Part shown: one piece after another, positions 20,156-29,994 of the stretch | Numbering within the stretch: position 1 is the stretch's first letter | Layout of the letters: each line of letters opens with the position of its first letter | NCBI RefSeq assembly: GCF_000338875.1 | Contig: NZ_AOMO01000002.1 | Location: 58,158 to 122,157 of the forward strand | Length of the DNA: 64,000 nt | Direction: 5' to 3' | DNA from: Vibrio mimicus CAIM 602 | GTDB lineage: Bacteria > Pseudomonadota > Gammaproteobacteria > Enterobacterales > Vibrionaceae | Program-made: the position numbers and the translations under genes | Notes under the pieces: generated by a model | Seen by the model: the letters and a program-made list of their open reading frames with translations, nothing else | Told to the model about the DNA's origin: nothing | Database searches by the model: none

Positions 20156-20246
20156 GAGGTAATTATGGTCGGCATAAGTCGACTTGGTTCATTCGGTACA
20201 ACAACAGAATTGGGCTCATTTTTTCGGCCAACTTCGGGATGCATTT

Positions 20247-21803
20247 ATGAGAAATAATCAACCAGTTACTCAAAAGGAAGTGACTTACCCACCGCATTAT
20301 AATCTTTTATCTACAACAACCCTGAGCAGTCATATTAAGTATGCAAGTAATGATTTCTGTAATGTCGCCGGATACACGCTTGATGAACTGATCAACCAAC
20401 CACATAACATGGTTCGCCACCCAGATATGCCCCCCGAAGCCTTTAAGGATATGTGGGAACATCTCAAAGCGGGTAAATCATGGATGGGGATGGTCAAAAA
20501 CCGTTGTAAAAACGGGGATTATTACTGGGTTGATGCTTTCGCCTCACCAATCAAAGACAACGGCAAAGTGGTGGAATACCAATCTGTTCGTTTGTCTCCT
20601 AATCGGCAACATGTTGAAAACGCTGATAAGCTTTATAAACAGATTCGTGAAGGTAAAACGCACTGGCGCTTAAAACTGCCACGCACCCGCCTATGGCAAC
20701 GTTTAAGTGCAGGTTTTGTGATTGCTGCCGGGCTTAGTTTTGCGACCGATTTATTTTTAGCTGGCGCGGGTGTTCCTTTGATGCTCCTTTTAACCATCGC
20801 CATGGCTTATCAATTCACTCGCCGCCTCGAAGCTCTGTCACAAGAAGCTCGCAAAATTTTTGATAACCCGCTGATGGAGCTGGTTTACAACGATCGCGTC
20901 GACGATCTCTCTGAAATCAAGCTGGCGATGAAGATGCGCCAGTCCGAGATCAACGCAGTCGTCGGACGGATTCAGGACTCCAGCACTCAAATCAGTGAAG
21001 CAGCGAAGATGTCTTCAAAGAACAGTGAAACCACTGCGAAAAACTTAGATGCACAAACTCGCGAAACTGAGCAGGTTGCTGCGGCCATTACTCAAATGAA
21101 CATCACTGCGACAGAAATTGCTCAAAATGCTCAAGCCGCTTCCGATGCCACCGGACATGCCCAAAACGCCGCCCGTGAAGGTATGCGCGCAGTAGAGCAA
21201 ACGGTTGAAGCAATCAATGACATGGCGGATCAGCTCGTACAGGCCACCAAAGTGATTGAACAGCTTTCCTCGCAAAGTGCCACTATCGGCCAAGTGATGG
21301 AGGTGATCCAAAGCATTGCGGAACAAACCAACTTACTGGCGTTGAACGCTGCCATCGAAGCAGCACGTGCGGGTGAACAAGGGCGTGGTTTTGCGGTTGT
21401 TGCTGATGAAGTACGTAAACTGGCCCAACGCAGTACTGAATCCACCGAAGAGATCAAAGAGGTGATCACGTCGATTCAAACCAGTACCCGTAACGCGGTG
21501 AATACGATTGAGCAAGGTAATCAGCTCTCGGAATCTTGTGTGAATAGCGCCAATCTGTCTGGTGATAAGCTGACAACGCTGCTTTCTCAAGTCTCCGATA
21601 TCGCTATGCGCAACGAGCAAATCGCCACCGCTGTCGAAGAAATGGCGAAAGTGACTGAAGATATGAACCGCAGTGTTCAATCCATCAGTGATGTCTCCAC
21701 CTCGACTCTCGATTTGGCCGAAGGTACGCGCACAGAGTGCCACAACCTAGTGAAAAATTTGGTGTCGCAAACCAGCCTCGTGAGTCAATTCCGTCGCTTG
21801 TAA
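20247..21803 (+). CDS. PAS-domain chemoreceptor, Aer-like (aerotaxis/energy sensing)
   Basis: From ATG 20247 the product is 518 residues. An Aer-type PAS domain (about 15-120; [36 protein letters not shown]) is expected to bind FAD. A hydrophobic hairpin follows (about 170-205), with no periplasmic domain, then a HAMP-like linker and the methyl-accepting signalling domain with the invariant hairpin tip [32 protein letters not shown]. Such proteins sense the redox state of the respiratory chain. The frame is open to a TTG at 20184, but Aer proteins start MRNNQPVTQ as here. The position next to ppsA and a MATE gene suggests the receptor called Aer-3 in V. cholerae (from memory). Confidence 0.9.
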   Translation: MRNNQPVTQKEVTYPPHYNLLSTTTLSSHIKYASNDFCNVAGYTLDELINQPHNMVRHPDMPPEAFKDMWEHLKAGKSWMGMVKNRCKNGDYYWVDAFASPIKDNGKVVEYQSVRLSPNRQHVENADKLYKQIREGKTHWRLKLPRTRLWQRLSAGFVIAAGLSFATDLFLAGAGVPLMLLLTIAMAYQFTRRLEALSQEARKIFDNPLMELVYNDRVDDLSEIKLAMKMRQSEINAVVGRIQDSSTQISEAAKMSSKNSETTAKNLDAQTRETEQVAAAITQMNITATEIAQNAQAASDATGHAQNAAREGMRAVEQTVEAINDMADQLVQATKVIEQLSSQSATIGQVMEVIQSIAEQTNLLALNAAIEAARAGEQGRGFAVVADEVRKLAQRSTESTEEIKEVITSIQTSTRNAVNTIEQGNQLSESCVNSANLSGDKLTTLLSQVSDIAMRNEQIATAVEEMAKVTEDMNRSVQSISDVSTSTLDLAEGTRTECHNLVKNLVSQTSLVSQFRRL

Positions 21804-21836
21804 ATGAACTCAACAACAATATCGGAAAACATCTTA

Positions 21837-21869
21837 AAGCCTCGGCGTTCCCCTCCGAGGCTTCTTTTT
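21837..21869 (+). terminator. Rho-independent terminator
   Basis: AAGCCTCGG and CCGAGGCTT (21837-21845, 21855-21863) with a 9-base loop, followed by CTTTTT. It ends the chemoreceptor transcript. Confidence 0.9.
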
Positions 21870-21976
21870 ATCTGCAACTCACGCCGCCGTATTTTTATGA
21901 CATGAGTAGATTAAGGGTTGTTAATCTCAATTTAACCCAAATATAACGAACTACACTCAGCCAGATAACGAATCTT

Positions 21977-23305
21977 ATGCCTACCACTTCATCGTCATTA
22001 GCGAAACAACTCTTTCAAATGACTTGGCCAATGCTGTTTGGCGTACTGTCATTAATGAGCTTCCAACTGGTCGATAGCGCCTTTATCGGCCAACTCGGCA
22101 TTCTTCCCCTTGCCGCCCAAGGCTTTACCATGCCGATTCAAATGGTGATCATCGGCGTGCAAGTAGGCTTGGGCATTGCCACTACCGCGGTGATCTCGCG
22201 CGCTTTGGGGGCGAACCAAGAGCGCTATGCCAAGCAACTGGGCGGTTTAGTCATTGGTGTCGGTGGAATTGGGGTTGCTGTCATTGCGGTGCTGCTTTAT
22301 TTGTTGCGCCATCCGCTACTGTCTTTGCTCGGAGCTTCTGATGATGTGCTGCAAATCATCGATCATTACTGGATCTGGTGGTTGGTGAGTGCTTGGACAG
22401 GCGCGATGCTCTACTTCTTTTACAGCTTATGCCGCGCCAACGGCAACACACTGCTGCCCGGAACCATGATGATGGTGACCAGCGTGCTGAATCTGATTCT
22501 GGACCCACTGTTTATTTTTACGTTGGATTGGGGCATCAACGGTGCAGCTATTGCCACTATCTTGGCGTTTGGCATCGGGATCGCCATCGTGGCTCCTAAA
22601 GTAACTCAACGCCAATGGATGAGTTTCGACTGGCATGATCTGGATATTGCGAAGAGCTTAACCTCACTCGGTCACATTATGGGGCCTGCAATGCTAAGCC
22701 AGTTGTTGCCGCCGCTCTCTTCTATGTTCGCGACCAAGTTATTAGCCGGTTTCGGTACGGCAGCCGTAGCGGCTTGGGCATTGGGTTCTCGGTTTGAATT
22801 TTTTGCTTTAGTGGCAGTTCTGGCACTGACAATGTCGATTCCCCCCATGGTAGGGCGAATGCTCGGCGCTAAAAATGTGGCGGATATTCGCCAGTTGGTT
22901 CGCATCGCTTGTCAGTTTGTGCTTGGGTTCCAACTGCTGATTGCACTAGCCACTTATCTCCTAGCCAGCTACCTGTCATCGCTAATGACCAGTGAGACTG
23001 AAGTTGCGGCAATTTTGCTCCAACACTTAACCATCGTTCCAATCAGCTTGGGCACACTCGGCATCTGTATGTTGATGGTGTCTGTCGCCAATGCGCTTGG
23101 CAAAGCCTATGTCGCGTTAACCATTTCGGCTTTACGACTGTTTGCTTTTTATCTGCCTTGCTTATGGATCGGGGCGCAAGTTTACGGGCTTACCGGTCTG
23201 TTTATTGGTGCGTTAGTGGGCAATATTTTAGCCGGTTGGGTTGCGTGGTTGAGCTATCGACGAGCATTGCAGCAGCTTGAAAACGCTTGTCACGCGGTCG
23301 CGTAG
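21977..23305 (+). CDS. MATE-family multidrug efflux protein
   Basis: A 442-residue membrane protein with about 12 hydrophobic helices in two homologous halves, typical of Na+- or H+-coupled MATE exporters (NorM/DinF branch). The N-terminal helix has the family's MTWPMLFGVLSLMSFQLVDSAFIGQLG region, including the acidic Asp of helix 1. These proteins export cationic drugs and dyes. It has its own promoter space after a terminator and is followed by another terminator, so it is probably monocistronic. Confidence 0.9.
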   Translation: MPTTSSSLAKQLFQMTWPMLFGVLSLMSFQLVDSAFIGQLGILPLAAQGFTMPIQMVIIGVQVGLGIATTAVISRALGANQERYAKQLGGLVIGVGGIGVAVIAVLLYLLRHPLLSLLGASDDVLQIIDHYWIWWLVSAWTGAMLYFFYSLCRANGNTLLPGTMMMVTSVLNLILDPLFIFTLDWGINGAAIATILAFGIGIAIVAPKVTQRQWMSFDWHDLDIAKSLTSLGHIMGPAMLSQLLPPLSSMFATKLLAGFGTAAVAAWALGSRFEFFALVAVLALTMSIPPMVGRMLGAKNVADIRQLVRIACQFVLGFQLLIALATYLLASYLSSLMTSETEVAAILLQHLTIVPISLGTLGICMLMVSVANALGKAYVALTISALRLFAFYLPCLWIGAQVYGLTGLFIGALVGNILAGWVAWLSYRRALQQLENACHAVA

Positions 23306-23353
23306 AAGGTTCAAACCACTCGCTGTCCATCTTTAACGCTAAGAAGCCACCAT

Positions 23354-23388
23354 AAAAAAGGCCCTTCACTGATGTGAAGGGCCTTTGC
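23354..23388. terminator. Bidirectional terminator between MATE gene and aroG
   Basis: AAAGGCCCTTCAC-tgat-GTGAAGGGCCTTT (23357-23386) is a 13-bp perfect stem flanked by A- and T-rich sequence, placed between convergent genes. Confidence 0.92.
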
Positions 23389-23403
23389 ATTTAAGCAACA
23401 CAA

Positions 23404-24456
23404 TTAAGCTTGGCGACGCGTTTCGATTGCCGCAGCCAGTTGGCGCAATACGGTTTCAGTATCTTCCCACCCAATACATGCATCTGTGATGGATTGGCCG
23501 TAGGTCAGATGGCAACCCGGAGTTAAGTCCTGACGACCTTCAACAAGGTGCGATTCAATCATCACCCCGAAGATCGCATGTTCACCTTGTGCAATCTGTG
23601 CCGCGACATCTTCCGCCACCACCATTTGGCGTTTGAACTGCTTAGAGCTGTTCGCGTGGCTGAAATCGATCATTACTTTTTGTGGTAAGCCAGCCACTTC
23701 CAGCTCTTGCTTGATATTGCTAACGTGCGCCGCGCTGTAGTTTGGCTCTTTACCGCCACGCAGAATAATGTGGCAATCTGGGTTACCCGCCGTCTCGACA
23801 ATCGCCGAATGGCCAAACTTGGTAACCGACAAGAAGTGGTGCGAAGCGCCTGCAGAGCGAATCGCATCGGAAGCGATTTTAATGTTGCCATCGGTCCCGT
23901 TTTTGAAACCCACTGGGCAGGAAAGCCCTGAAGCCAACTCACGATGCACTTGAGATTCCGTTGTGCGCGCTCCGATCGCGCCCCAGCTGATGAGATCCGC
24001 CACATACTGTGGGGTGATCATATCGAGGAACTCACTGGCGGTTGGCATACCCAGATCGGTCAGATCCAGCAGCAGTTTGCGCCCCATGCGTAAACCATCG
24101 TTAATTTCATAGGTATCATTGAGGTACGGATCGTTAATTAACCCTTTCCAACCGACGGTCGTACGCGGCTTTTCAAAATACACTCGCATCACGATTTCTA
24201 ACTGACCACTGAGCTCATCACGCAGTGCTTTTAAACGCTGACCGTATTCAATTGCCGCTTTCGGATCATGAATGGAACAAGGGCCAATCACCACCAACAG
24301 GCGATCGTCTTTATCTTGCAGCATGTTATGAATCGCTTCGCGCGCCTGAAACGTGGTCGAAGACGCGGTTTCGGTAGCCGGAAATTTCTCTAACACCGCG
24401 ACTGGTGGCAGTAGCTCTTTAATCTTCTTAATTTTTACATCATCGGTTTGAAACAT
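23404..24456 (-). CDS. aroG: 3-deoxy-7-phosphoheptulonate (DAHP) synthase, AroG type
   Basis: A 350-residue class I DAHP synthase, the same length as E. coli AroG. It joins PEP and erythrose-4-phosphate in the first step of aromatic amino-acid synthesis. Conserved blocks: VVIGPCSIHDP, RVYFEKPRTTVGWKGLINDP, GARTTESQVHRELASGLSCPVGFKNGTDG and DFSHANSSKQ. The sequence is closest by eye to the Phe-sensitive isozyme, including its N-terminal stretch IKKIKELLPPVAVLEKFPATE. The ATG at 24456 is placed correctly behind AAGGAAG; a GTG six bases upstream is too close. A candidate TyrR box lies upstream. Confidence 0.93.
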   Translation of the reverse strand: MFQTDDVKIKKIKELLPPVAVLEKFPATETASSTTFQAREAIHNMLQDKDDRLLVVIGPCSIHDPKAAIEYGQRLKALRDELSGQLEIVMRVYFEKPRTTVGWKGLINDPYLNDTYEINDGLRMGRKLLLDLTDLGMPTASEFLDMITPQYVADLISWGAIGARTTESQVHRELASGLSCPVGFKNGTDGNIKIASDAIRSAGASHHFLSVTKFGHSAIVETAGNPDCHIILRGGKEPNYSAAHVSNIKQELEVAGLPQKVMIDFSHANSSKQFKRQMVVAEDVAAQIAQGEHAIFGVMIESHLVEGRQDLTPGCHLTYGQSITDACIGWEDTETVLRQLAAAIETRRQA

Positions 24457-24624
24457 TGTCACTTCTTCCTTTACTTTCTGGTTTACCTAGCGAGTAACGG
24501 CTCTCGCTACGGTAGTTACTGCACCTGTCGTGTCTTCGGGTAACTTATCGGCACTCAGAAAATATCGCAATCACTATTTTTAAATAAAGGCAAGATTCCA
24601 CTTTTCTTTACAGGAAAATCATTG

Positions 24625-24642
24625 TGTAAAAAATAAATTACA
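24625..24642. promoter_or_regulatory. Candidate TyrR box upstream of aroG
   Basis: TGTAAA-AAATAA-ATTACA differs at one base from the E. coli TyrR consensus TGTAAA-N6-TTTACA. It overlaps a hairpin CACTCTA-AGAA-TAGAGTG (24641-24658). It lies 169 bases from the aroG start in the 358-base region between aroG and the divergent ABC operon. E. coli aroG is TyrR-controlled, which makes the reading plausible. Nothing else is recognised in this gap. Confidence 0.45.
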
Positions 24643-24814
24643 CTCTAAGAATAGAGTGCTAAGAACAGAGGGATCATCTTCAAACTCCCTGAAGTTGCGG
24701 GAATAAAACAGGGATGAGACAAAGAACAAAAGCGGCTTTCAAGACAGAATCAATTAATGCAATGTCAGTTTTATGTTGCTAAGGTATGCCAAGAAGAACA
24801 ACAAAGATAACAAC

Positions 24815-25534
24815 ATGAAAGTGATAGAGTTTCGCCAAGTCAGTAAATGGTATGGTCAATTTCAAGCACTGAAGTCGATTTCTCTGGCCGTCAACAAAGG
24901 GGAAATTGTGGTGATCTGCGGGCCTTCTGGCTCGGGAAAATCGACCTTAATCCGCACCGTGAATGGCTTAGAAAACATTGATGCTGGTGAAATTACTGTG
25001 CTGCCTAATCTGGATGAACGCACTCGACGCAGCGGAAAAATCGGCATGGTGTTTCAGCATTTCAACCTGTTTCCACACTTAACGGTATTGGAAAACCTCA
25101 CCTTAGCGCCCATCCGAACGTTAAAACTTTCGGCTCAAGAAGCCAAAGATCGGGCTTATCATTTTCTGCAGCGCGTAAAGATCACCGATCAAGCACATAA
25201 GTACCCGATTCAACTCTCTGGCGGCCAGCAGCAACGAGTAGCGATTGCTCGCTCCCTGTGCATGCAACCGGAGATTTTGCTGTTTGATGAACCCACTTCC
25301 GCGCTCGATCCTGAAACCATTAACGAGGTACTCGAAGTCATGGTCGACCTCGCGCAAGATGGCATTACCATGATGTGCGTAACCCATGAAATGGGCTTTG
25401 CGCGCAAAGTCGCACATCGCGTGATATTTATGGATGAAGGGGAAATTCTCGAAGTGGGTTCACCCGAACAGTTGTTCCAAAACCCAACGCATCCGCGAAC
25501 CCAACAATTTCTCAATCAGATCCTGAGCCATTGA
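24815..25534 (+). CDS. Polar amino-acid ABC transporter, ATPase subunit
   Basis: A 239-residue GlnQ/HisP-type ATPase with Walker A GPSGSGKST, Q-loop MVFQHFNLFPHLTVLENL, signature LSGGQQQRVAIARSL and Walker B ILLFDEPTSALDPE. It drives import of a polar amino acid through the two permeases encoded downstream. ATG 24815 matches family starts (MKVIEFRQVSKWYG); the frame is open from 24773 without a ribosome site. The stop overlaps the next start (TGATG). Confidence 0.93.
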   Translation: MKVIEFRQVSKWYGQFQALKSISLAVNKGEIVVICGPSGSGKSTLIRTVNGLENIDAGEITVLPNLDERTRRSGKIGMVFQHFNLFPHLTVLENLTLAPIRTLKLSAQEAKDRAYHFLQRVKITDQAHKYPIQLSGGQQQRVAIARSLCMQPEILLFDEPTSALDPETINEVLEVMVDLAQDGITMMCVTHEMGFARKVAHRVIFMDEGEILEVGSPEQLFQNPTHPRTQQFLNQILSH

Positions 25535-26330
25535 TGCTAAAACGCTATCTTCGCCCACTGCTGTTCGCCACCCTGCAAATGATCTTGGTATTTGCAGGGT
25601 TGGTCTGGCTGCTTGATTCCGGCGCACAAGCATGGGCTATCAATGGCAGTGGCACCGCGTGCCTGAGTATGTACTGATTTTTGAAGACGGCGAATGGTGG
25701 GCAGGTGATTTATTGCACGGCCTGTTGGTCACATTACAGCTCACTGGGATCAGTTTGATTTTCACTTTGGCTTTGGGTTTAACCACCGCTTTGCTGCGTC
25801 AGTCACATTCACTGGTTGGGCGCGCTTTAGGCACCGGATACATAGCGGTAGTCCGCAACACACCGCTTTTGGTGCAAATTTACCTCCTCTACTTTGTGTT
25901 TGGTCCCGTCATTGGGCTCGACCGTTTTGCCACCGCGGTGCTTGCCCTTGCTCTGTTTCAAGGCGCGTATACCGCAGAGGTGTTTCGCGGCGGGTTAAAC
26001 AGCATTCCGCAAGGCCAGTATGAAGCGGCACGCTCGCTAGGCTTATCGCGCTTTTTTACCTTTTACGATGTGATCCTGCCGCAACTTCTGCAACGTACAT
26101 TACCTCCACTAACCAATGAGATGGTGTCGCTGATTAAAAACTCGTCTATTGTCAGTGTGATGGCGATTTTTGATCTCACCACGCAGGGGCGAAATATCGT
26201 CTCGGAAACCGCGATGCCGTTTGAGATCTGGTTCAGCGTGGCGGCGATCTATCTGTTGTTAACCCTGACTCTGTCAGCGTTATCAGCTTGGCTAGAACAT
26301 AAACTGGGCGCGCAGTGGCGCTCACAGTAA
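25534..26330 (+). pseudogene. Polar amino-acid ABC transporter, permease 1 (frameshift near the N-terminus)
   Basis: Read through one break, a 265-residue permease of the HisM/GlnP type. Translation should begin at ATG 25534, overlapping the ATPase stop, with a first membrane helix (LLFATLQMILVFAGLVWLL). At about 25632 one A is missing (GCATGGG for expected GCAATGGG). This puts the helix out of frame with the main domain, which continues GYQWQWHRVPEYVL…. The body has the EAA loop YEAARSLGLSRFFTFYDVILPQ and about five membrane helices. An internal ATG at 25632 could still start a 232-residue form, so a shortened protein is possible if the break is real. Confidence 0.85.
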
Positions 26331-26368
26331 CGCGAAATAAAAATGCGCGAAATAAAAAGGGAACTCCT

Positions 26369-27205
26369 ATGAAACCATTTGGACAACGTTTAGGTCGATT
26401 CAGCGTTAAAACCTTACTTACTGGCTTGTTGGGGCTAGCTCTCACTTTGCCAGCAGTGGCGAGCGACACACCGAATCTTGATACGATTAAAGAGCGTGGC
26501 ACGCTGCGCGTTGGTATGTCGACATTTGTGCCTTGGGCAATGCGCGATAAGCAAGGTGAGCTGATTGGCTTTGAGATTGATGTCGCTAAACGCCTTGCGG
26601 CTGACTCAGGTTGGCAAGTGGAATTTGTGCCTACCGCATGGGATGGCATTATTCCCGCTCTGCTGGCCAAAAAATTTGATGTGATCATCGGCGGAATGTC
26701 GGTCACGCCTGAGCGCTCGAAAAGTGTCTTGTTTACTGCGCCCTACTCTCACTCTGGTGTGCAACTTGCCGCGAGTAAAAAGCTCGCTGAAGGCTTTTCC
26801 AAGTTGGAAGATTTTAATAAGCGCAACGTAAAAATCGCGGCTCGCCGTGGCGCTTTTACCGTGCAAGTGGCGCGTGAAACTTTCCCGAAAGCCAGCGTGC
26901 TGCAATTTGATGACGATGCCCAAGCTTTCCAAGAAGTGATCAACGGCAACGCGCATGCGGTGATTGCTTCAAGCCCAAAACCCGAGCATGAAAGCATCAA
27001 ACACAGCGATTCGTTGTTTCTTCCTTTCAGTGAACGTTTAAGTAAAGGGAATGAAGCGTTTGCAGTGCGTTTAGGGGAAGAAGATAAGAAAGCCTATTTT
27101 GATCAATGGATTGCAGACCGCACTGCCGATGGTTGGCTGCAAGCGCGTTATGAATACTGGTTCTCCACTTTAGATTGGCAAGATCAGGTGGCTTCAGGTC
27201 AGTAA
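26369..27205 (+). CDS. Polar amino-acid ABC transporter, periplasmic binding protein
   Basis: A 278-residue family-3 solute-binding protein (HisJ/GlnH fold). A signal peptide covers about residues 1-33 with cleavage after LPAVA. The mature part starts at the usual TIKERGTLRVGMSTFVPWAMRD and has GFEIDVAKRLA and the hinge region DVIIGGMSVTPERSKSVLFTAPY. The binding-site pattern is of the amino-acid class, but the ligand cannot be fixed. ATG 26369 has AAGGGAAC upstream. The binding-protein gene lies between the two permease genes. Confidence 0.92.
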   Translation: MKPFGQRLGRFSVKTLLTGLLGLALTLPAVASDTPNLDTIKERGTLRVGMSTFVPWAMRDKQGELIGFEIDVAKRLAADSGWQVEFVPTAWDGIIPALLAKKFDVIIGGMSVTPERSKSVLFTAPYSHSGVQLAASKKLAEGFSKLEDFNKRNVKIAARRGAFTVQVARETFPKASVLQFDDDAQAFQEVINGNAHAVIASSPKPEHESIKHSDSLFLPFSERLSKGNEAFAVRLGEEDKKAYFDQWIADRTADGWLQARYEYWFSTLDWQDQVASGQ

Positions 27206-28102
27206 ATGAACAATAATGGCATAAAACCTTCATCTGGCTACCGTTTCACTCTGCTGGATGGCGGATTACTGCTCGGAATAGCCAGCCTCATTGGCTGGCT
27301 CTATTACCGATCTGAAGTGGGAATTCACTACCATTGGCATTGGCGTGAAGCGTGGACGTTGATTTTCACGCCGCGTGCGGATGGCAGCTTGCCCTACTTC
27401 TTACAAGGCTTAGGCGCAACGTTACGTTTAAGCTTATGGGGCATGGTACTGGCTTTAGTGTTAGGGTCGCTGATCGGCATCGCGCGCAGCCGCAAGGCTT
27501 GGTTTGTGCGTTTACCCGCTAACGCATTTGTGCAGCTGGTACGCAATATTCCACCACTGGTGTTTGTGTTCATCTTCTATTTTTTCATCTCCAATCAACT
27601 CATCCCGCTACTGGGTTTGGATGAGTTACTGCGCTACCACACAGCGGAAGTTCACCCGCTGATCACTTTGCTGTTTGGTCCTGCCCGCTTGTGGGAAAAC
27701 TTGCTGTCCGGCGTCTTGTGTATCGGGTTGCTCTCTTCCGCTCACATTGCGGAAATCGTGCGTGCTGGGCTCGCCAACATCCCGCAGGGACAATGGGAGG
27801 CCGCGGATTCGCTTGGCTTGCCAACTTGGGTCAAATACCGCTATGTGATTGCCCCACAAGTCCTGACCGCAATTACCCCAGCTCTGGCTGGGCAGACAAT
27901 ATCCCTCATCAAAGACACGTCGATCATCTCGCTGATTTCGATTCAAGAACTGACCTTTGTCGGCAGCGAAATTGCCAACTCATCTGGGCTAATTTTTGAG
28001 ATCTGGCTCATTGTCGGCGCAGCCTATCTGGTGCTTTGCCTCACGCTGTCTATGCTGTTTAAGCAAGTAGAGAAGCGAAGCTTACGCCATTTAAGCCGTT
28101 GA
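27206..28102 (+). CDS. Polar amino-acid ABC transporter, permease 2
   Basis: A 298-residue HisQ/GlnP-type membrane protein. Its start codon follows the binding-protein stop directly (TAAATG). The EAA loop WEAADSLGLPTWVKYRYVIAPQ near residue 196 contacts the ATPase. It has five or six membrane helices and a longer N-terminal section than permease 1, so the two form a heterodimeric channel. A strong terminator follows, closing the four-gene operon. Confidence 0.92.
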   Translation: MNNNGIKPSSGYRFTLLDGGLLLGIASLIGWLYYRSEVGIHYHWHWREAWTLIFTPRADGSLPYFLQGLGATLRLSLWGMVLALVLGSLIGIARSRKAWFVRLPANAFVQLVRNIPPLVFVFIFYFFISNQLIPLLGLDELLRYHTAEVHPLITLLFGPARLWENLLSGVLCIGLLSSAHIAEIVRAGLANIPQGQWEAADSLGLPTWVKYRYVIAPQVLTAITPALAGQTISLIKDTSIISLISIQELTFVGSEIANSSGLIFEIWLIVGAAYLVLCLTLSMLFKQVEKRSLRHLSR

Positions 28103-28116
28103 ATGATTAATGAAGG

Positions 28117-28157
28117 TATCGAAGCAAAGCCAGTTTAGCGATTGCTTCGATATTTTT
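28117..28157 (+). terminator. Rho-independent terminator of the ABC operon
   Basis: TATCGAAGCAA and TTGCTTCGATA (28117-28127, 28142-28152) form an 11-bp stem followed by TTTTT. Confidence 0.9.
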
Positions 28158-28214
28158 GAGAATAAATATCAATTAGACTGAAACTTCAAAACCTCAATAG
28201 ACAAAGGTGACCCC

Positions 28215-29918
28215 ATGAATTCACAAGTCACACACTGGTTGGCCAGAGATCCGGATCCTAAAACTCGTCAAGAGCTGCAACAGCTGATCGACACTCAGCA
28301 AGACGCGCAGATTGCCGAGCGCTTTCAATCACGCCTTGAATTTGGTACCGCTGGTTTACGTGGCAAAGTCGGCTGTGGCCCTAACCGAATGAACCGTTTA
28401 GTGATCCAAGAAACGGCGGCGGGTCTGGGGCATTATCTGATCGCTCAATTACCCGATGCCAAAAGCCGCGGCGTAGTGATTGGTTACGATGGCCGCCCAG
28501 ATTCAAAGCAGTTCGCTCACGATACCGCAAGCGTGCTGACCTCGTTGGGCATCAAGACTTATTTGACGTACCAAGTTGCCGCGACTCCTATCGTGGCTTT
28601 CGGTGTACGCTATTTCAACGCGGCCGCTGCGGTTGTGGTGACAGCAAGTCACAACCCGCCAGAGTACAATGGGTTTAAAGTGTATTGGGAAAACGGCGCG
28701 CAAATTATTCCACCACACGATGCAGGCATTGCTGCTTGTATCAACCAAGCAGCGCAGCAAGCGATCCCTTATCTCGCCCTTGAACTGGCGGAGCAACAAG
28801 GCCTGCTACATTGGCTACGTGATGAGTATTACCAAACTTACCGTAAAACCATTGGTGAAAGCCCACTGTTGCAGCATCATACTAAGCCGCAAGCGCTAAG
28901 CTTGGCTTACACCGCGATGCATGGTGTGGGTGCCAATATGGCGGAAACCTTACTCGCCGATGCAGGTTTTACTCACGTTAGCAGCGTGAAGGAACAGCGC
29001 GAGCCAGATGGCACATTCCCAACCGTGAACTTCCCGAACCCAGAAGAAGCGGGCGCGATGGATATGGTGATGGCACTGGCCAAAAAAGTCGGCGCTCAGC
29101 TTGCTTGTGCTAATGACCCAGATGCAGATCGCTTTGCGGTTGCCGCGCGTAAAGCCGATGGCGAATATCAAATGCTGACCGGCGATCAAGTAGGCTCACT
29201 GTTTGGTCACTATCTGCTCTCGCAAACCGATGCTCGTCGCCAATTGGTCGGCAACACCATCGTCTCTTCCAGCTTGCTCAGCAAAATCGCCGCAGCTCAT
29301 GGCGCGCGTTATTACCAAACCCTCACCGGTTTTAAATGGTTGACCAACGTGGCGATGCAAGAGCAAACCGAGCAACACCAATTCCTGTTCGCTTATGAAG
29401 AAGCCTTGGGATACACGATTGGTAGCACAGTGTGGGATAAAGATGGCTTGTCTGCTCTGGTCGCTTTTGCCCAACTTGCCGCAGAGCTTAATGCACAAGG
29501 CAAAACGGTGTGGGATCAGCTTGAAGCGCTGTATCGCCAGCATGGTCTGCACGTTAACGCCCAACGCAGCATTGCGTTAGCACCGAACTCGCCACCGGTG
29601 GGTGATAAATTGCGTGCCACGCCACCAACGGACATTGCAGGGCGTAAAGTGCTCATCGTAGAAGACTTTAAACTGGCACGCCGCACCTTTGCCGATGGCA
29701 AAACCGAAGCGATTACCCTGCCAACCAGTGATGTGCTGATCTACCACCTGGACGGTGGCGCTCGCGTGATTGTACGCCCATCGGGTACTGAGCCTAAGCT
29801 AAAATGCTACTACGAAGTAGTGACGCCATTTGCGGCTGGCGAAGATTTTGCGAGCGCGCAAGAACGTGCCGATGAGCAGATGTCATTACTGATTGCTGAG
29901 CATCAAACCAGCTTATAA
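28215..29918 (+). CDS. Phosphohexomutase (phosphoglucomutase/phosphomannomutase, PgcA-like)
   Basis: A 567-residue alpha-D-phosphohexomutase of the PGM2/PgcA branch. It interconverts hexose 1- and 6-phosphates (glucose or mannose). All four domain signatures are visible: the active serine loop TASHNPPEYNGFKVYWENG, the metal loop NDPDADRFAVA, the sugar-binding loop FAYEEALGYTIG and the phosphate loop RPSGTEPKLKCYYEV. Preference for glucose or mannose cannot be judged. It has its own ribosome site (AAAGGTGA) and a terminator after it. Confidence 0.92.
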   Translation: MNSQVTHWLARDPDPKTRQELQQLIDTQQDAQIAERFQSRLEFGTAGLRGKVGCGPNRMNRLVIQETAAGLGHYLIAQLPDAKSRGVVIGYDGRPDSKQFAHDTASVLTSLGIKTYLTYQVAATPIVAFGVRYFNAAAAVVVTASHNPPEYNGFKVYWENGAQIIPPHDAGIAACINQAAQQAIPYLALELAEQQGLLHWLRDEYYQTYRKTIGESPLLQHHTKPQALSLAYTAMHGVGANMAETLLADAGFTHVSSVKEQREPDGTFPTVNFPNPEEAGAMDMVMALAKKVGAQLACANDPDADRFAVAARKADGEYQMLTGDQVGSLFGHYLLSQTDARRQLVGNTIVSSSLLSKIAAAHGARYYQTLTGFKWLTNVAMQEQTEQHQFLFAYEEALGYTIGSTVWDKDGLSALVAFAQLAAELNAQGKTVWDQLEALYRQHGLHVNAQRSIALAPNSPPVGDKLRATPPTDIAGRKVLIVEDFKLARRTFADGKTEAITLPTSDVLIYHLDGGARVIVRPSGTEPKLKCYYEVVTPFAAGEDFASAQERADEQMSLLIAEHQTSL

Positions 29919-29950
29919 CTCGCTTTAAGCACATGCATTTTACAAAAACA

Positions 29951-29975
29951 AAGAGAGGCTAATGCCTCTCTTTTA
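29951..29975. terminator. Bidirectional terminator
   Basis: AAGAGAGGC-taat-GCCTCTCTT with TTA after it and AAAACA before it, between the convergent mutase and bactofilin genes. Confidence 0.9.
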
Positions 29976-29994
29976 TTGTTTACTGAGCGTTAAG

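Noticed and set aside
20184..20246. TTG start at 20184 for the Aer-like receptor
   Set aside because: The added 21 residues are not part of the Aer family start; ATG 20247 gives the usual MRNNQPVTQ beginning.
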